The notes: a model not told the origin generated them from the sequence alone. A stretch of 64,000 nt of DNA from Porphyromonas vaginalis (GCF_958301595.1 NZ_CATQJU010000001.1:2294001-2358000), one strand, 5' to 3'. Shown: positions 1 to 10,200, numbered from the stretch's first letter. Made by a program: numbers and translations.

Positions 1-2022
1 ACTGAGACGCTGAACGCTTGTATCGCTTACATCGATGCGCGTGGCGAGATCACGGTCGATGAACTGATGCAGTATGTCAAGGCGCCTGACTTCCCCACGG
101 GCGGTGTCATCTACGGCTACGAGGGGGTCAAAGAGGCCTTCCACACAGGCCGCGGACGTATCGTGATACGTGGCAAGGCTGACATAGAGGAGCACCACGG
201 CCATGAGCAGATCATCATCCGTGAGATACCTTATCAGGTACGCAAGAGCGATATGGTCGCTAAGATCGCCCAGCTGGTCAACGAGAAGAAGATCGACGGC
301 ATCAGCGACATCTCTGATGAGTCGAGCAATAAGGGTATCCGCATTGTCATCGATATAAAGAAGGATGCCAACGCTGGCGTCGTACTCAACTACCTATATA
401 AGTACTCCGACCTGGAGAGCTACTTCAGCGTCAATAACATTGCGCTAGTCCATGGTCGCCCTCGTCTGCTCAACCTTAAGGATCTCATCGGCCACTTCGT
501 CGATCACCGCCACGAGGTGGTGACACGTCGTGCGCAGTATGAGCTTCGCAAGGCTCAGGAGCGTATCCACATCTTGGAGGGCTTGATCATTGCCGTAGAC
601 AACATTGACGAGGTCATACGCATCATCCGCTCTAGTGAGGAGACTCGCGAGGCGATGAATCGACTGATGGAGGCTTTCAACCTCTCGGAGCTACAAGCTC
701 GTGCTATCGTCGATATGCGTCTGCGACAGCTCACAAAGCTCGATATTGACAAGTTGGAGCATGAGTACAATGAGCTCAAGGAGCGTATCGACTACCTAAA
801 CCTCTTCCTCAGCGACATCAATATGCGTATGGAGAAGATCCAGGAGGAGTGCCGTGAGATCATCGATAAGTATGGCGATGAGCGTCGCTCGGAGATCGTA
901 TATGCTTCGGAAGACTTGAATCCTGAGGACTTCTACGCTGATGAGGATATGGTCATCACCATCTCTCACCTAGGATATATCAAGCGTACACCCCTCTCGG
1001 AGTTCCGCACACAGACGCGTGGCGGTGTCGGGGTCAAGGGTGCCGATAGTCGTGACGAGGACTTTGTCGAGTACATCTACTCAGCGACGATGCACGCTAC
1101 GATGATGCTCTTTACCGCTACGGGACGTGTCTACTGGCTTAGGGTCTTTGAGATACCCGAAGGCTCCAAGAGCTCTAAGGGCAGACATATCCAGAACCTA
1201 CTAGACCTAGACGAGGAGAATCGTGTCACGGCTTTCCTACGTATTAAGAACTTGACAACCGATGAGGAGTTTGTCAATACTCACTACCTTGTCTTCGCTA
1301 CTGAGCATGGCTTGATCAAGAAGACGCTTCTAGCGCACTACGCCAACCCACGCAAGACGGGTGTCCGCGCGATCAACCTACGTGACGATGATCAGGTCGT
1401 TTCGGTGGCTCTCTCTAATGGTAACTGCGAGATCTTCCTTGCCAACCGCAATGGACGCTGTGTCCGCTTTAACGAGCAGGAGGTGCGTCCTATGGGTCGC
1501 ACAGCGACAGGCGTTCGTGGCATTCGTCTCGATAACGATCCCAACGACAAGGTGGTCGGTATGGTCGTACATCGCCTGAAGAACAGCGACGAGACGATCC
1601 TCGTCATCAGCGAGAAGGGCTATGGCAAGCGTTCGCTCATCGATGACTACCGCATCACGAAGCGTGGTGCCAAGGGTGTCAAGACGATCAACGTGACCGA
1701 CAAGACGGGTCAGCTCATCGATATACGTGCCGTAGAGGATGACGACAACATCATGATCATCAATAAGAGTGGCGTCGCTATACGTCTCTCGATGGAGCAA
1801 GTACGTGTCATGGGACGCGCTACTCAGGGGGTCAAGATGATAGATCTCAATAAACGATCGGACGAAATAGCATCTATATGTAATGTAGTGGCTGAGGAAG
1901 AGGAGCCAGAGCTGCTTGACGAGGCTGACCTGGACGACCCCTCGGAGTTTGTTCCCCAGGAGGAGGATCTACAAGGATCAGACCCAGACGAGGAGCTAGA
2001 GGTCAATGATGATCAGGAGTAG
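1..2022 (+). CDS. gyrA: DNA gyrase subunit A, 3' part (5' end outside window)
   Basis: GyrA is the DNA-cleaving, strand-wrapping subunit of the A2B2 type II topoisomerase that introduces negative supercoils. The frame is open from base 1, so the gene starts upstream and the catalytic Tyr region is missing. Visible parts are the APDFPTGG segment of the breakage-reunion domain, a coiled-coil tower (Arg/Glu-rich, about residues 160-290 of the visible part) and the C-terminal beta-pinwheel. A degenerate GyrA box (QTRGGVGVKG) and repeated GxR/GV blades mark the pinwheel. The protein ends in a very acidic Glu/Asp tail, as in many Bacteroidota gyrases. ParC/topo IV subunit A is the main alternative, but the complete pinwheel and the GyrA-box-like motif favour GyrA. 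Confidence 0.95.
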   Translation, partial: TETLNACIAYIDARGEITVDELMQYVKAPDFPTGGVIYGYEGVKEAFHTGRGRIVIRGKADIEEHHGHEQIIIREIPYQVRKSDMVAKIAQLVNEKKIDGISDISDESSNKGIRIVIDIKKDANAGVVLNYLYKYSDLESYFSVNNIALVHGRPRLLNLKDLIGHFVDHRHEVVTRRAQYELRKAQERIHILEGLIIAVDNIDEVIRIIRSSEETREAMNRLMEAFNLSELQARAIVDMRLRQLTKLDIDKLEHEYNELKERIDYLNLFLSDINMRMEKIQEECREIIDKYGDERRSEIVYASEDLNPEDFYADEDMVITISHLGYIKRTPLSEFRTQTRGGVGVKGADSRDEDFVEYIYSATMHATMMLFTATGRVYWLRVFEIPEGSKSSKGRHIQNLLDLDEENRVTAFLRIKNLTTDEEFVNTHYLVFATEHGLIKKTLLAHYANPRKTGVRAINLRDDDQVVSVALSNGNCEIFLANRNGRCVRFNEQEVRPMGRTATGVRGIRLDNDPNDKVVGMVVHRLKNSDETILVISEKGYGKRSLIDDYRITKRGAKGVKTINVTDKTGQLIDIRAVEDDDNIMIINKSGVAIRLSMEQVRVMGRATQGVKMIDLNKRSDEIASICNVVAEEEEPELLDEADLDDPSEFVPQEEDLQGSDPDEELEVNDDQE

Positions 2023-2083
2023 GCTTCGCTAGCTAGACACTACAAGATAACTAGAATACAAACCAGTAACATCCACTTGAAAT

Positions 2084-3286
2084 ATGAAAACAACACGCAA
2101 AGTAACCCTAGTGCTACTCGTGCTGATGAGTGCACTAACATTCGGATGCGCACAGACCTCCAACGTCAGAGGTGCTGATCGTCTGTCCGACGCGAGCAAG
2201 CCTGACTATCCTGGGGCTCGTAACCTAATCCAGCAGGCACTAGAGAATCCTGAGACCAAGGACGACGCCAAGACATGGTACACCGCAGGACTGATCGAGG
2301 AGCGTGCTTTCACTAGCGAAAACCAGAAGAGCCTCAAGAATGAGCCACAAGATCTCGCTAGCATGTACAAGGCTCTACTCGCTATGCACGAGTACTACAC
2401 AAAGACCTACGAGATCGATCACCAGCCCAACGACAAGGGCAAGGTGCGTCCTAAGTTTGAGAAGAAGATCTCTAAGGCATACAAGGACAACCTCCTCTAC
2501 TACATCAATGCCGGAGGATACTACATGGAGCAGAAGGACTTCAAGAGTGCACTCAAGGCATTCCAGTCATTCAGAGAGATCAAGCGCTCTCCGCTATTCG
2601 AGGGTGATAAGTTCGCTCAGACCGACTCCAACTCGCTCATGGTTGACTTCTTTGCCATCATCACAGCTTATCAGGCTGGAGACAAGAAGCTAGCTATCCA
2701 GTATGGTGAGGAGCTTAAGAACTCTGGTTATCGTCAGAACGAGGTCTACCAGATCCTCGCTCAGACCTACATCGAGGAGGGCGACACGGCCAACTACATC
2801 ACGACGATGCAAGAGGGTCTCAAACTCTTCCCCAAGGAGCCATACTACTCTGTCAACCTGATCAATACTTACATCGTACAGAACAAGTATGACGAGGCAC
2901 GCACCTTCCTCACTCAGGCTATCGAGCTCAACCCTGAGAACCCCCAGCTCTACGACGTGATGGGTAAGCTCTACGAGGAGAGCAATGAGGAGGAAGCGAT
3001 CAAGTGGTTTAGCAAAGCACTGGAGGTAGATCCGAACTATGTCGAGTCGCTTTGTAACATAGGACGTATCTACTACAACGAGGCGGTAGAGGTCTCTGAC
3101 AAGGAGGATGGCGGTAGAGCTGCCGCTCAGGAGAAGCGCACAGCACTGCTCCACAAGGCTCTCCCCTACCTCGAGAAGGCTTACAGCATCAACCCAGACG
3201 CATCTTACTACCTACTCGGTAATATCTACTACGCACTGGGCGACAACGCTAAGTACGATGCGATCCAAGCTGCTCACGGCAACTAA
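2084..3286 (+). CDS. Exported TPR-repeat protein, possible lipoprotein
   Basis: This 400-aa protein has an N-terminal signal peptide (hydrophobic residues 8-20) ending in FGC, a weak lipobox, so it is secreted and perhaps lipidated. From about residue 140 it consists of helical repeats of tetratricopeptide type. Clear examples are the segment starting NLINTYIVQNKYDEA and the following blocks with ELNPENPQLYDVMGKLYEE and EVDPNYVESLCNIGRIYY. TPR solenoids mediate protein-protein contacts; the partner cannot be told from sequence. It starts 61 nt after gyrA and is followed by a strong terminator, so it may be co-transcribed with gyrA. Bacteroidota genomes often have such a TPR gene next to gyrA, but no specific function is assigned. 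Confidence 0.85.
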   Translation: MKTTRKVTLVLLVLMSALTFGCAQTSNVRGADRLSDASKPDYPGARNLIQQALENPETKDDAKTWYTAGLIEERAFTSENQKSLKNEPQDLASMYKALLAMHEYYTKTYEIDHQPNDKGKVRPKFEKKISKAYKDNLLYYINAGGYYMEQKDFKSALKAFQSFREIKRSPLFEGDKFAQTDSNSLMVDFFAIITAYQAGDKKLAIQYGEELKNSGYRQNEVYQILAQTYIEEGDTANYITTMQEGLKLFPKEPYYSVNLINTYIVQNKYDEARTFLTQAIELNPENPQLYDVMGKLYEESNEEEAIKWFSKALEVDPNYVESLCNIGRIYYNEAVEVSDKEDGGRAAAQEKRTALLHKALPYLEKAYSINPDASYYLLGNIYYALGDNAKYDAIQAAHGN

Positions 3287-3328
3287 TCGCAGACACACGC
3301 TAGCCTCACGCTAGCTAGAAGACAATAC

Positions 3329-3368
3329 AGGAGACAGATACCCACGGCGGGTGTCTGTCTCCTTTTTG
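3329..3368 (+). terminator. Rho-independent terminator after the TPR gene
   Basis: A long stem (AGGAGACAGA-CACCC pairing with GGGTGTCTGTCTCCT) is followed at once by a T-run. It ends the gyrA/TPR transcription unit. Confidence 0.85.
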
Positions 3369-3482
3369 TTTGTGCGCTCACGAGTCAATTACGCAAATAC
3401 TACGAATAACGATTTGCTTGCATTTGAACTTAGAAAGCGAACACTAGAGTTACAGCGTCTAATGGCTGAACTTGTCATGTTG

Positions 3483-3655
3483 AGACTGTTGCAAAAGTCA
3501 ACAGTCTCACAATCTTGCTTGCAAGATTGTCTAGACTTTGCAGAAAGGATGAAGCGCAAGGCGCTGAGGGTGAGGTCTGAAGGGAGCATACCTCTGTATG
3601 TGACCGAAGCCGAATCCCGAAAGCAACACAGCGATTCGCCTTTATGCAACAGTCT
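3483..3655. mobile_element. 173-bp MITE-like element (family 2), copy 1
   Basis: The element has terminal inverted repeats AGACTGTTGCA / TGCAACAGTCT and contains no gene. The left end can itself fold into a hairpin (AGACTGTTG ... CAACAGTCT, 3483-3507). The sequence ATGTTG (ATGTTGA if one base is shared) occurs at 3477-3482 and again at 3657-3662, consistent with a target-site duplication. A second copy of exactly the same length lies inverted at 13619-13791, and a solo terminal hairpin at 19223-19247. Two independent copies of equal length with conserved ends support a non-autonomous transposable element. No transposase with matching ends is visible in this window. Confidence 0.75.
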
Positions 3656-3673
3656 TATGTTGATGTGGTCCCG

Positions 3674-3755
3674 TGTAGGGGCGGACCTGCGTGTCCGCCC
3701 ACAAGGCATACTGCGCTCCGATGAGGACGGGCGGACACATCGGTCCGCCCCTACA
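3674..3755. repeat. Long inverted repeat, GTAGGGGCGGAC type
   Basis: Two 27-nt arms (TGTAGGGGCGGACC... and its near reverse complement ending GGTCCGCCCCTACA) flank a 28-nt loop. Only a few internal mismatches interrupt the arms. In RNA this would be a very stable hairpin. It lies between a MITE and the promoter of the next gene. From memory, similar GC-rich inverted repeats recur in Bacteroidales genomes and are often mis-annotated as small proteins. This is probably a dispersed repeat, not a gene. Confidence 0.65.
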
Positions 3756-3801
3756 GTGGGTTACTCGTAAGGGTTGCGGAGTCTAGTGCAGCCGTAGACT
3801 C

Positions 3802-3832
3802 TTTGTCGTTCGGTCAAAGATCTGTAACTTTG
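3802..3832 (+). promoter_or_regulatory. Bacteroidota-type promoter for the plug-protein gene
   Basis: A -33 TTTG (3802-3805), 19-nt spacer and -7 TAACTTTG (3825-3832) match the Bacteroidota consensus. The ATG is at 3838, so the leader would be extremely short. Confidence 0.65.
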
Positions 3833-3837
3833 GGACG

Positions 3838-5109
3838 ATGAACAAGCTATGGACGCTTTGCTGGCTCCTCTTAGCCCTCGCTGGCTCACTCTCGGGAGGA
3901 GAGATATTCCCGCATCACATCTATACGACAGAAGTACAGACTCTACAGTGTCAGGTGTGGCGTGACGGGGAGCCAATTGCTATACCCTATCCGATCGCTC
4001 GCTTGGCTAGTGGTGATGAGGAGATCGTGGTGAGCTTTGACCTCGCAGACCCCGTCCCACATCGCATTCACTACCAGCTGGAGCTGTGCGATGCCGACTG
4101 GCAGATCAATGACCGTATGGCACTCAGCGAATACATCGATGGGTGGATCGGAGCGCGCTGGCAGACGGATGAAAGCACCCCTTCGGAAGCCACGAGCGTC
4201 GCTTATCGTCACTACGAGCTATGCCTCGGAGGGGCCTCCGTACTACAACCACTGCTCTCGGGCAATTACCGCCTCACCGCTTGGTGCGAAGAGCTACAAG
4301 AGGAGCCTATCTTCGTCACCAGCTTTGCCCTCTATGAGCCTCTCGCTGAGGTCGCTCAGCAGGTGGTGCCGACGACACCTCAGGGCAACTACTCCCGCTT
4401 TCAGCAAGTGGAGCTAGAGCTAACCTTCCCCCCCACACTGGCCAGCGACCCGCTCACGGAGCTACTCATCACTGTTGGTCAAAACGGTTCCTCCAACCGC
4501 TACCAGCGACTCACCCGCCCCACCTCCCTCGCTCCTGGGCGGCTCACCTTCAGAGGCCATGACGGAGCCACCTTTGCAGCGGGCAATGAGTGGCGCGCTT
4601 ACGAGATATTGTCGCCCTACGAGGCGAATATGGGTGTAGAGCATCTCAATAGCCAGGAGAATCCTCCTGCCGCCTCCCTTTATCTAGACCACCCGACGAG
4701 TGGTAGCTACATTACGCTCTCCGATGCCAATGGCTATCGCAAGGTGCGCCAGACAGACTACGATCCGTACTACGACGAGACCATGACAGACTACTACCTC
4801 GTCACCTGGCGACTAGCTCTGGATGACCCACTCAGGTATGGCACCCCATTCATCGAGGGAGCCGCCTTCGATGCACTCCCCAAAGAGCAGCGCACGCTGC
4901 GCTACAACCGCGAGACGGGCTACTTCGAGCTGTCGCTCCTCGTCAAGGGGGGCTACGTCAGCTACCGATACAGCACCTCGCCATCGCCCGCTCCCCTAGC
5001 CAGCAACGCTATCGAGGGCGACTATTACCAGACAGAAAACCAATATACGACGCTCGTCTACCTCACCTCCCCCATGCTACGCTATCAAAGACTGGTAGCC
5101 GTAAAGTAA
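3838..5109 (+). CDS. Type IX secretion system plug protein (DUF5103 family)
   Basis: This 423-aa exported protein has an N-terminal signal peptide. It matches the DUF5103/T9SS plug family in the EIFPHHIYTTEVQTLQCQ-type start, the VSFDLADPVPHRIHYQLELCDADW block and the late YFELSLLVKGGYVSYRY strand. In Flavobacterium johnsoniae a protein of this family was found associated with the T9SS translocon SprA, closing the giant outer-membrane pore when cargo is absent. The role here is inferred from family membership. This fits the window, which encodes several T9SS cargo proteins. The GH3-family gene follows after 11 nt, so the two are probably one operon. The start was chosen because it lies just downstream of a good promoter. 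Confidence 0.82.
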   Translation: MNKLWTLCWLLLALAGSLSGGEIFPHHIYTTEVQTLQCQVWRDGEPIAIPYPIARLASGDEEIVVSFDLADPVPHRIHYQLELCDADWQINDRMALSEYIDGWIGARWQTDESTPSEATSVAYRHYELCLGGASVLQPLLSGNYRLTAWCEELQEEPIFVTSFALYEPLAEVAQQVVPTTPQGNYSRFQQVELELTFPPTLASDPLTELLITVGQNGSSNRYQRLTRPTSLAPGRLTFRGHDGATFAAGNEWRAYEILSPYEANMGVEHLNSQENPPAASLYLDHPTSGSYITLSDANGYRKVRQTDYDPYYDETMTDYYLVTWRLALDDPLRYGTPFIEGAAFDALPKEQRTLRYNRETGYFELSLLVKGGYVSYRYSTSPSPAPLASNAIEGDYYQTENQYTTLVYLTSPMLRYQRLVAVK

Positions 5110-5120
5110 TCCCAAATACT

Positions 5121-6632
5121 ATGGACAGAAAGACCGCAACCATCTATCGCCTCATGTACCTCCGGCTCAAGAGCATCGAGCAGTACGCTAAGCAGAGCGA
5201 AGCTATCCAAATGCGCCAGTTCAAGCGCATCATGCGTGTATTACGTGGCACCGCCTACGAGCAGTCCCTCACGAGCGAGCCTATCCGCACCTACAGCGAC
5301 TACCAGCGCATCGTCCCGATCGTCGAGTACGAGGAGTTGCGCCCCTCGGTAGAGCGTATGCTACAGGGAGAGCGCAATCAGCTCATCAAGGGTAGCTGCC
5401 GTTGGTTCGCCACCTCCAGTGGTACCTCGGGAGGTCGTAGCAAGTACCTTCCCGTACCTGGGTTGCATCTGCAGAGTTGCCACTATCAGGGAGCCAAAGA
5501 TGCGCTCTGGCTTTATCTAGACACACGACCCGACAGCGAGTTCTTTGCGCACAAGAGCTTAGTCATCGGGGGGAGTCACAAGCCGACTGAGTTTGCCGCA
5601 GGCACCCACACGGGCGACCTCTCCGCCATCTTGGTGGAAAACATGCCAGCCCTAGGACAGATGTACCGCGTTCCCTCGAAGCAAACTCTCCTCATGAGCG
5701 AGTGGACTGCCAAGATGCGACAGATCGTCCGGGAGGTGGCGACAGCAGATGTGGGCAGCCTCTCAGGCGTGCCGAGCTGGATGCTCGAGACCATAATGGC
5801 GATCCTAGAGTATACAGGACGGGACAACCTCTCGGAGGTTTGGCCTCACCTCGAAGTCTTCTTTCACGGGGGGATCAGCTTCGATCCGTACCGTGAGCGC
5901 TACCGTCAGATCATCCCATCCGAGCGGATGCAGTACCGTGAGACCTACAATGCGAGCGAGGGCTTCTTTGGAGTTCAGGACGACCCCACCTCTAGCTCTA
6001 TGCTCCTGATGCAGGACTACGGCATCTTCTACGAGTTCATCCCAATGTCTCAGTTTGACGAGCCCGACCGTCAGGCTATACCGCTAGCCGACGTACAGAA
6101 AGGGGTCAACTATGCACTCGTCATCTCCACCCTCGGAGGGCTTTACCGCTACATCATCGGCGACACGGTCATGTTCACCGAGCTGCACCCCTACAAGTTC
6201 ATCATCACAGGACGTACGCAGAGCTTTATCAATGCCTTCGGCGAGGAGCTGATGGTCCACAACACGACCACAGCCATCTCGCGCGTCTCTCAGGAGATGG
6301 GCGTCACGGTGCTAGACTATACGGTGGCACCACGCTTCTGCCTAGACACGGCGAATGGCTATCACGAGTGGATCGTAGAGTTTGAGACGCCGCCAGCCGA
6401 TCCAGAGCACTTCATCGAGCGCATCGACCAAGAGCTCCGTACGCTCAATAGCGACTATGAGGCAAAGCGCTATGCCAATATGGCACTCCTAATGCCCCGT
6501 CTGGTGGTTGCTCGGCGAGGGCTCTTCAACGACTGGCTCGAGGAGCAGGGCAAGCTCGGCGGGCAGCACAAGATACCCCGCCTACGGAGCAACGCCGAGC
6601 TCAACGATCGCCTCATCAAGCTCAACAAATAG
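5121..6632 (+). CDS. GH3-family acyl-adenylating enzyme
   Basis: This 503-aa protein has GH3 (auxin-responsive promoter) family features. An adenylate-forming phosphate loop is seen in FATSSGTSGGRSKYLPV (about residues 95-111). YNASEGFFGVQ is the acyl/ATP-binding segment, and GGLYRYIIGDTVMF marks the hinge. Plant GH3 enzymes conjugate amino acids to acyl-adenylates; bacterial members are common in Bacteroidota and their substrates are mostly unknown. It has no signal peptide, so it is cytosolic. It lies 11 nt after the T9SS plug gene and ends at a clear terminator, so the two share a transcript. Any functional link to secretion is unproven. Confidence 0.88.
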   Translation: MDRKTATIYRLMYLRLKSIEQYAKQSEAIQMRQFKRIMRVLRGTAYEQSLTSEPIRTYSDYQRIVPIVEYEELRPSVERMLQGERNQLIKGSCRWFATSSGTSGGRSKYLPVPGLHLQSCHYQGAKDALWLYLDTRPDSEFFAHKSLVIGGSHKPTEFAAGTHTGDLSAILVENMPALGQMYRVPSKQTLLMSEWTAKMRQIVREVATADVGSLSGVPSWMLETIMAILEYTGRDNLSEVWPHLEVFFHGGISFDPYRERYRQIIPSERMQYRETYNASEGFFGVQDDPTSSSMLLMQDYGIFYEFIPMSQFDEPDRQAIPLADVQKGVNYALVISTLGGLYRYIIGDTVMFTELHPYKFIITGRTQSFINAFGEELMVHNTTTAISRVSQEMGVTVLDYTVAPRFCLDTANGYHEWIVEFETPPADPEHFIERIDQELRTLNSDYEAKRYANMALLMPRLVVARRGLFNDWLEEQGKLGGQHKIPRLRSNAELNDRLIKLNK

Positions 6633-6651
6633 CCACAACATCAGCCAGATA

Positions 6652-6684
6652 AAAGGAGCTTCCCCCTCGGGAAGCTCTTTTTTC
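6652..6684 (+). terminator. Rho-independent terminator after the GH3 gene
   Basis: A GAGCTTCCC / GGGAAGCTC hairpin is followed by seven T within a T-rich run. Confidence 0.9.
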
Positions 6685-6700
6685 TATGCCCCTTTCCCTC

Positions 6701-6872
6701 CGTCCCTCCGCTGGGACTTAGCCGTCCCTAGGGTGGGACAAAGAAATCCCTAGGGAGAGGTTTGAACTTTCCAACAGTGGAAAGGAACCTTTCCAGCGTT
6801 GGAAAACTAATTTTCCTCCCTTGGAAATTTTATTTTCCAAGCTCGGAACGGTTTTGGAAAGTTTACATTTCA
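6701..6872. repeat. 22-bp palindrome array 1
   Basis: About eight imperfect palindromes of 18 nt start every 22 bp (6701, 6723, 6745, 6767, 6789, 6811, 6833, 6855), separated by 4-nt spacers. The arms change between units while staying mostly complementary: GTCCC/GGGAC in the first two, then TTTCC/GGAAA. The array sits between two convergent transcription units (GH3 gene and efflux operon). Small open frames across it are artefacts of the repeat. Confidence 0.8.
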
Positions 6873-6910
6873 GCTGGGAGCTACCGCCCCGCTCCCCCAC
6901 AAATACGTAG

Positions 6911-6946
6911 AAAGCGTCAGCCCCGCTCGTGCGAGACTGACGCTTT
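6911..6946 (-). terminator. Hairpin at the end of the efflux operon
   Basis: AAAGCGTCAG pairs with CTGACGCTTT around a 16-nt loop, just downstream of the last efflux gene. The T-run on the minus strand is short, so termination is likely but not certain. Confidence 0.55.
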
Positions 6947-6969
6947 GTGCTGTGCTAGTGCTGTATTCG

Positions 6970-7272
6970 TTAGATCATATCGGTGACCTCCCAGGCGAAG
7001 GCTCTCAGCCCTTGCTTCGGATTGTCTTGGTCGATCTGATGCAGTGCCGCGAGGAGTCGCTCGGCTCGCTCAGCGTCCGTGATAACCATCATAGCACCAT
7101 TGGTCGTTGGCCAGGCGTGGCTACCGAGATGCGGATCGCCCGTTGCGGAGCCACGTCCGTAGACTTCGCTCCACTCGGTATAGCCCTTGGCATTGTGCTG
7201 CTCGAGGGTGCGCAGGACGAGCCCATGCAGGGCACTGTTGTAGACGATGAAGATTGCCTTTTGTCTATTCAT
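6970..7272 (-). CDS. PG0541-like small transporter-associated protein
   Basis: This 100-aa cytosolic protein resembles a PII-like ferredoxin fold (MNRQKAIFIVYNSAL start, central GHP-poor loop, GAMMVITDAERAERLLAALHQ helix). It matches my recollection of the family seen after RND permeases in Porphyromonas and Bacteroides (P. gingivalis PG0541). It begins 3 nt after the permease stop, so it is surely co-translated with it. A role as a small ligand-sensing or accessory subunit of the pump is inferred from position and fold only. Confidence 0.7.
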   Translation of the reverse strand: MNRQKAIFIVYNSALHGLVLRTLEQHNAKGYTEWSEVYGRGSATGDPHLGSHAWPTTNGAMMVITDAERAERLLAALHQIDQDNPKQGLRAFAWEVTDMI

Positions 7273-7275
7273 AGC

Positions 7276-10200
7276 TTAGTGGTGGTTTTTGAGACTTTTC
7301 TTACGCCGACGCCGTATCTGACGGCGAGAGACCAGCGCATAGACACTGGGGATCAGGAGGAGCGTGACCAGCGTCGAGATGGTCAGACCGAAGGCTACCG
7401 TGACACCCATCGGCTGCCACATCTCGCTACCCTGTCCGATGCCGATAGCCATCGGGATCATACCGAAGACGGTCGTGAGGGTCGTCATCAGCACAGGACG
7501 CAGACGCGACGCTCCCGCATGGAGCAGCGCAGTGCGTACAGACATGCCACGCTCACGATTGAGTATGGTGTAGTCGATCAGGACGATACCATTCTTCACC
7601 ACGATACCGACGAGCATAATCGCTCCGATGAAGGCAATGATACTCAGGGGGACACCCGTCACGAGCAAGCCGATGATAACTCCCGTAAAGGCAAAGGGCA
7701 CGGAAAACATGATGACAAACGGGGAGACCAAGCTCTCAAACTCCGCAGCCATCACGATGAAGACTAGGAAGACAATGAGCAGCAGGAGCGTCCCTAAGTC
7801 TGCAAACGCCTCTTGTTGCTGCTCGAAAGCTCCTGTGATCTCGTAGCTCACACCCTCGGGCATATCCATCCCGTCGAGGGTCTTCCGAGCCGTGCGGACG
7901 AGGTCTGAGAGGGCTGCCTTGGGTGCTGGCGTGAGTGCAATGGTGACGACACGAGAGCGGTCTTTCTGGTAAATGGCAGGAGGCGCAAAGTGCTCCACGA
8001 CCTTGCCCAGTTCGCCTAGTCGTACGCTCGTTCCCTGCGGGGTGCGTACGAGTGTCTGAGCGACGTCGTCTAGCGAGCGTCTGAACTCAGGTGCCAGGCG
8101 CACACGGATCTCATACTCCTGCCCATCCTCACGATAGAAGGAGGCGGTGGCTCCGTAAATGCTGTTGCGCAGATAGCTCGCTACCATACTATTGGTCAAG
8201 CCATGCTCGGCGAGGCGCTGCGGGTCGAAGATGACCTGGTACTCAGGCATAAACTCGTCCCGATTGCTCAGAGCCTGAGCACAAGCTGGAGACTTACTAA
8301 TCTCCGCCATAAACGCTTTGGAGATCTGATCGGTGACGGCAAAGTCGTGTCCGTAGATATCAACATTGACAGTGCTTTGCTGTCCCCCGCCACCTGTCTG
8401 AATGGAGACATTGTACTGCTTGATACCAGGCATGACGCTTAGATCACGACGCATCTCGGCAGCAACCTCCTTAGAGGAACGCTTTCGCTCGGAGGCATCA
8501 ACCAACTTGATATTGAAGGAGAGGATATTGTCACCATTATCCTGAGCCAGCGTCGAGGCACCAGACTGAAAAGCATCCGCCTGCCCCGTGGAGAACTGTA
8601 GCATCTCTATCTCGGGGTACTTCTTGTGCCACTCCTCGGTGAGGCGATGCCCCTCAGCGAGCGGGCGATCTATGGTAGTGCCTACGGGGTAGTACGCCTT
8701 GACAAATATATAGCCACCGTCTCCCTGCGGCATGAACTCGGTCTTAACCAGCGAACCGAGTGTGAGCGATAGTGCGAAGATGCCTACGGACAAGCCTACC
8801 GTGAGCCACTTGTGTCGTAATACCCAAGCGAGCGTGCGCTGGTAGAGCACCGTCAGTCGCTGGATGAAGTCGTTGAAGGGGCGTAGGATCTTTTGGGATA
8901 CTTTTCCCTCCTTGCGCTGACGATTGGCTCGTAGCATGTGAGCGCAGAGCGTAGGTGTCAGGGCAAGCGCACAGATGGTCGAGACGATCATCACAATACT
9001 GACGATCCAGCCGAGCTGACGGAAGAGCAGTCCCGCCATGCCCTGCATCATCACCATCGGGAGGAAGACCGCCAGCATCGTCAGCGTAGAGGCGATGACT
9101 GAGAGCGCCACCTCGTTGGTCGCATGGACGGCAGCTTGCTTGGGGTAGCTTCCCCGCTCGATGTGGTTGGTAATATTCTCTAGCACTACGATCGCATCGT
9201 CCACCACCATACCGATGGCTATGGAGAGCGAACTGAGCGAAATAATGTTGAGCGAGTTGCCCGTCAGCAGTAGGTATATGAAGGCCGAGAGCAGCGATAT
9301 CGGGATCGTCAGAACAATGATAAAGGTGGCGCGCCATCGGCCCAGGAAGAGCAGTACGATGAGCATCACGACGCAGAAGGTTATGCCGATCGTCGAGCTC
9401 AGACTATTGATAGAGCGCACGATGAAGTCGCTCTGGTCCATAATCACCTCTATCTTGATGTCCGTGGGGAGGTTCTTAACAATCTGCGGGAGCGCCTTGA
9501 GGACACGCTTATTCACCTGAACCGTGTTGGCACCCGACTGCTTCATCAGCATGAGCATGGCACCCCTCTGGTTGTCCACATAGGCGAGCGTTTGCTGCTC
9601 AGGATCGCCATCTACGACGCTCGCCACGTCTCGCAGATAGATGGTCCGGCCAGCGAAGCTCGTTATGGGTAGCTCCTCTAGCTGCTTCGGGTCAACGATC
9701 TCACCGATAGCTCGGAGGGAGATTTTACTCGTTTCTAGGTTCATCGACCCAGCCGAGATGTTGCGGTTTGCGACCGCAATGAGGTTGCTCACATCACTGA
9801 CCGTGATGCCGTAGCTCTCGAGCTTGTGCGGGTCGCAGTAGACGTTGATCTGTCGTTGTCTAGCACCTAGTAGGTTGACGCCCCCCACCCCGTCAATGCG
9901 TCCTAGAGGGGTTATCAACTGATCATTTAGGATTTTGTAGAGCGACTTAGAGCTAGCGTCCGACTTGATCGAGAGCATGAGGATAGGCAGGTCATCCATG
10001 CCAAACTTGATAATGTTTGGCGTGCCAGCCCCGTCGGGGAGCACCTCGGTGATAGCACTGATCTTATCGCGAGTATCGTTGATCGCATTCTCTATGTCCA
10101 GTCCCTCTCTGAGCTCCAGCGTGACGACAGAGACATTCTCTTTGCTTTGCGAGGTAATGTGCTTGACTCCGTTGATACCGTTGAGGACGTTTTGGATTGG

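Noticed and set aside
3351-3770. 139-aa open frame
   Set aside because: It covers a MITE and the GC-rich inverted repeat; the GADLRVRPQG ending is the translation of a repeat.
6952-7767. 271-aa frame opposite the RND permease and PG0541-like gene
   Set aside because: The composition is His/Arg/Asp-rich and antisense to conserved proteins; it is a shadow of their codon bias.
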